From Hybos culiciformis (taxonomy: Eukaryota > Arthropoda > Insecta > Diptera > Hybotidae), in contig OZ023273.1 of NCBI GenBank assembly GCA_964007475.1, forward strand, positions 42,843,525 to 42,907,524: 64,000 nucleotides of DNA. The letters are read 5' to 3'. The notes below the pieces were generated by a model. That model was not told where the DNA came from. It made no database searches and saw only the letters and a program-made list of their open reading frames with translations. A program made the position numbers and the translations under genes. Of this stretch, positions 59,957-64,000 are shown in pieces. Position 1 is the first letter of the stretch, and each line of letters begins with the position of its first letter.

Positions 59957-62893
59957 TTATTGTGGTGGATTAATATCCTCATTATTTTTTAAAGAGCTTT
60001 CTTTCCTTTTGTGATCTAGACTCAAGCCAGCTTTTTTGACATCTTCTTCATCAATTCTGCCTTCGTTCATTCGAATTTCCAACCTACAATTAAATAACGT
60101 AAAGAACACATTTATTACGTGTTTATAAATTCATATAGAAATTTCGAAATCAAATATATGACATTTTAATTATTATAATTATTCTGATTTTACCTGTTTT
60201 CGTTATGATTAACACTCCATAATTCTGGTAAATATTTCGGTTTCATAGTATGGATGAAGTGTTCACGCCACAATCTTTCTAATTCGACTAAACCCCCTAA
60301 ATTATTTTCATATTCTCTGACTACTTTAAGTCCATGAGGGTAATAATTGTTAGATTCTTCGCTAAAATTAATTGAAAAATTGTTTATCAGTACAATTTTG
60401 ATAAAGCACAAAAATCTATTTTGTTTGAATCAATTTGTTGTGTTTTATATTATAAAGAATTTTACTTTTGCAGTTCGATTTTTTTTTAATAAATTTAAAT
60501 TTTCCAAAAAAATTTAAAATAAATTTTTTTTGTCCTTTCAAATTCCTAGTTTCGATCCGAATAACAAGTAATAATGAATCACTTTAATACTGCATATGGA
60601 CCTTTCAGTTTTTATTGAGGCTGATTACTTTTCGTAATACTTAAGATATTAGACATCTCACGTTAAGTTGAGAAATTTACATAAAGGTGTCACAAACTTA
60701 AATATGTGTAATAAAACTTTTGAAACTGTTCTAATCTTATTTGATGCATAAGCTTCCCATTGCTTGAATGCTAATTTGTTTTAAAAGAAAAAAAGAAATA
60801 AAAGTTCTTACAAAGTTTGAACTATTGCTGCACTTTCTAACAAATCATCAGTTATGTCATTAGCTTCGGGATAGTTATCTAGAACTATTTTTGTTAAAAC
60901 TTTTTTTCGCTCCTCTGGGATTTTAGATCCGTTATATAATAACGCTCTTGCAGCTGAATTCAATTCTCTAAAATAATAAAATTCTTATTTTAAGGACATT
61001 TTTGTTAATGAAAATATGTACCTTATTTTAGGATCCATTATGTTTTTCGAGCTTTTTCCTTCGTTTAGTGGAGCTTCGCATAATTTTTCAAGATACCTCC
61101 GAATTTTTAGATCTGATACATTTGATAATTGATGGCAATGAACACAAAGCAGTAAGATATCGTGACTATTACGTGATTTCATCACTTCTTAAAATTTGAA
61201 ATGTAATAATAAATAATAGTTAAATTAATAGTTAAAAAATAATAATTAACAAACAATAATTTATTTTTATTATTCGTATTGATAAAGTAGGTATTAACAA
61301 AAATTGCCGTTTATTCTATTATAAAAAAGATCTCACCTGGGAAATATTTGCGATATTCTCTTGGAACAACATTTTTTCTTATAAATGCATCTTCTTTTCC
61401 ACAAGTAACACACATATTTTTTTTCGGAATGGTATAAAATTTTCCCGAATCACCCTTGGAAAAGAAACAAAAATTATTTTTATTTTAATAGAAATAATAA
61501 TTTTTTTTTATTACTACAGAACGTCCAGCCGGTTCAAAATTCAATTTTATTGTAAACGGATCATTTTTAACTATTTCAGCTAATTCCTGAAAAACATACC
61601 AGTCAGCTTTCCTTCTATCACAAATACATAGTAGTTCACCGTCAGGTGCTTCCATAAAGCAATTGTCATAAAGAGCTTTTGTGCGAGCATAAGAACTAAA
61701 CCGACGAAATTCCATTTTTGCTTTATTATCTTCATAATTTGTTTTTAATTTTATGCGTTGTTTGATTTGTTTATTTAGATTCGTTATATGATCTTGAAAC
61801 TTCATATCAAAAAATGGTGAAACTGATTCAATTACTTTGTTAAGATTATATGAATTTGATTGCCATATTCTTGTAGGATGGATTTTTTCAGCCAACTTTT
61901 TGAATATTTCAATTGCAGCATGTGCATCTTCTGCTGCATATTTTACTTGAGTGTCAGTTAAAGTTCTAGCTTCCCAGTCACTGCAACTAACTCGCCAGTT
62001 TTTATTCAACTGAACATTTAATATTGATTTTGCCATTTTACCAAGACCTTCTGGTTTAATTTTTGATCGTAGAGCTAAAAAACGTAGATCTAGTGTACTA
62101 GAAACTCCAACACCATAATCATAAGCCAATTTTCCTAGAAATTAAAAAAAAAAATAATAATATCGATAGACTCTCAGTTACTTCTAAATATTAAAATGAT
62201 TATTATTGACTACCTACCTGCATCTTCATATGGCACAATACCAACTTTCAAAATGTCCTCATCTTCTAAAATCTCTCTCAAGCTTGGGGGCAAACTTTGC
62301 AGTTTACACAGCCGAATTAAAGCACATAATCCACGATGTGAAGCTGAAATAAAATAGAAATGATTCATTATGTTAAAATTTTTTTTATCATTGATAAGTG
62401 TTTTGTAGCAATACCCAATTGTAATAGAGCTGTATTTCTTCTTTGACCACCAACTGTAACCCATTCACAATCAAATCCGAGAACTCGGTACTCTTTTGCA
62501 TGCCTAAAATATTTACAAAAAAAAACTTCATAAATTTAAATATTTTAAAGGATAATGGAATAGGTTGTGGAATTTGTTTTAAGTTCAGATATTAGCTAGC
62601 ACCTAGAAGTTTTTAATAGATTGTCTCTAATTTATTTAAATAAGAAATGAAGTTATAGGTAGAGATTAGGTTTCTACCTACCTACCTAGTACTAACCTTT
62701 TCAGTTCATTGATGACTCTATTACATGATTCAACATTTTCGATTATTTCTACTGTTTGATATCTGAAGGGGTTTTTGAAATCTAAATGTTTCAAAATTTT
62801 TACACGATTTCTAAATAAAACATAAACAACTCCAAAACTCAAGGAAGTTATTAATGCTTTTTTCACAACATGATGTGCTTTGGAATTTGACAT
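59957..62893 (-). CDS. EXD2: Exonuclease 3'-5' domain-containing protein 2
   Basis: Nine exons: 62893-62697, 62503-62415, 62343-62218, 62134-61518, 61454-61337, 61187-61022, 60967-60812, 60361-60194 and 60083-59957. They encode 587 residues with all phases consistent. An N-terminal membrane segment (about 13-27, ALITSLSFGVVYVLF) matches the outer mitochondrial membrane anchor of animal EXD2. The DEDDy exonuclease fold follows: Exo I Asp77-x-Glu79 (GFDCEW), Exo II Asp136 (YEDAGKLAYDYG), Exo III Tyr203-x3-Asp207 (YAAED). The C-terminal half has CVTCGKED and CVHCHQL cysteine pairs, possibly a zinc site. EXD2 degrades RNA and DNA 3' to 5' and has been linked to mitochondrial translation and to DNA end resection. 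The donor of intron 3 lies in a GTAGGTAG repeat. Confidence 0.94.
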
Positions 62894-64000
62894 TTTTTCT
62901 TTCTCTCTGTAGGTATATTAATGAAAATTTAATGTTTTTGCTGTTTTGGAGGATAAATTAAGTTCCTTCCTCAGTTTTTTAATTTCAAAATAATTTTAAG
63001 TTTGATGTGCATTAGATATAGTTTCGTTAAAGCTACCTACCTATTTCTCAATCTTCTCAACCTCAAGTAAGTGTACAAGAAATTGTACACAAAAAAAATA
63101 AAAAAAATGACAAAACACATTCACGAATTTTATTTGTTTACATTTTTTTACAATTTTTGACAGATTAATTTTTTTCGAAAACCCGAATAAATAACATTAT
63201 TGCCATAGAATCAAAAGAACTTACTACTAAATTTTAGCTTCAGGAAATGAACTAAAGTCGAAGAAAAAATTCGATCATAGACTTAGGACTAGAACTATGG
63301 AAAAACACTTTCTAATTAGCTATGAAAAAAAAAATAATAATAATAAAAAAAAAAAATTTGGATAGAAAGGGTGGAAGTACGTCGCAATATTTTATTGAAT
63401 TTTATTCATACAAGTAAGACTAGTTAGCCGATAAAACTGTGACTCATAAAATCTTAGCGAAGATAATTTAAATTTTTTTTTTGTAAGAAATTAAAAAACT
63501 TTGAAAATAAAACACACATAACGGCGCGATGAGCGAGTCATTAATTGTAAGCAATTAAATAATATAGTCGGCTGTATATTTTAATAAATTGAAGCTTACA
63601 TATACCCTTTTTAGACAAATAAAAAAATTTTTTTTTAGTTTTTTTTTTTTTCATTCACAACAACAATTTCAATACATTTTTCCTAGAAGTGTTTTTCCAT
63701 ATATATATATAATTCTAGTTCCTATGATCATAGATCATAACGTCTGGTGGTTGGTCAGTGGGATTTGCGGCTGGCGAGAAAACTAGTACTTTAATTTGGT
63801 GTAATGGCAACACTTATTAGTGCGCATATTTTCGCAAAACATATAAAAAAAATCATCTATCAAATCAACGTTGGATTAAGCTTTTTTTCTCTTTCTCTTG
63901 CAATAGATTTGAAATTTTTTTTTAGGAAAAATGATTTTCTATTTTCTTTTTTAACATTCAATCATTATGTCCTATTCTATTCTATTTTTAATTTAAAAAT
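62894..64000. other. Right-edge intergenic DNA
   Basis: AT-rich flank upstream of EXD2, with homopolymer A/T tracts. Apart from the fold-back scrap at 63743 nothing is recognised. A neighbouring gene may start beyond the window. Confidence 0.45.
63743..63776. mobile_element. Fold-back element fragment
   Basis: TCTGGTGGTTGGTCAGTGGG followed by ATTTGCGGCTGG matches the internal part of copies 1, 3 and 4 of the GC-rich fold-back family. Only about 34 bp remain; the arms are gone. Confidence 0.7.

Overview
The window is nuclear DNA from a eukaryote, almost certainly an insect. It is very AT-rich. Its genes are split by GT-AG introns, many only about 55-80 bp long. The proteins read like insect orthologues (an RBMX2 very close in layout to the fly protein, a V-ATPase F subunit, an insect-type GMC oxidoreductase, an SMCT/SMVT-type SLC5 transporter), and the intergenic DNA carries many arthropod-style DNA-transposon remnants. 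A dipteran is plausible, but the order cannot be settled from the sequence alone. I joined exons by hand using splice sites, reading phase and family similarity. Where exon lengths sum to a whole number of codons I give the predicted protein length.

Layout, left to right: degenerate non-LTR retroelement (about 0.78-1.44 kb); RBMX2 spliceosomal RRM protein (minus); a cluster of three small transposons, one nested in another (3.4-4.6 kb); V-ATPase subunit F (plus); an unrecognised Gln/Asn-rich nuclear-looking protein (minus); a 2-kb TA-flanked element filled with other repeats (11.9-13.9 kb); a 63-residue microprotein (minus); a hAT element and a fold-back element (15.6-16.9 kb); two adjacent coiled-coil genes (minus, 17.5-27.4 kb); mitochondrial GTPase GFM2 (minus); two MITEs in the divergent promoter; G-patch/KOW splicing factor GPKOW (plus); an 11-exon sodium/solute symporter with a 5.3-kb intron (minus, 35.8-45.4 kb); a perfect 306-bp tandem duplication; a GMC oxidoreductase (minus); ribosome-biogenesis factor RSL24D1/RLP24 (minus); a three-level nested transposon stack (55.2-56.3 kb); calcium-activated nucleotidase CANT1 (plus); and the 3'-5' exonuclease EXD2 (minus). 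The last kilobase holds only a transposon scrap.

The genes are mostly housekeeping and do not form one pathway, although RBMX2 and GPKOW both act in the spliceosome and GFM2 and EXD2 are both mitochondria-linked. The most unusual content is the repeat landscape. One palindromic family is bounded by 8- and 9-bp target duplications at two loci and amplifies an internal unit of about 59 bp. A GC-rich snap-back family occurs in four copies plus a fragment. Two hAT-type MITEs share a GC-rich/oligo(A) architecture with 8-bp duplications. One TA-flanked element carries many copies of the motif GGCTGAGAAT. The large coiled-coil protein contains 67-residue tandem repeats.
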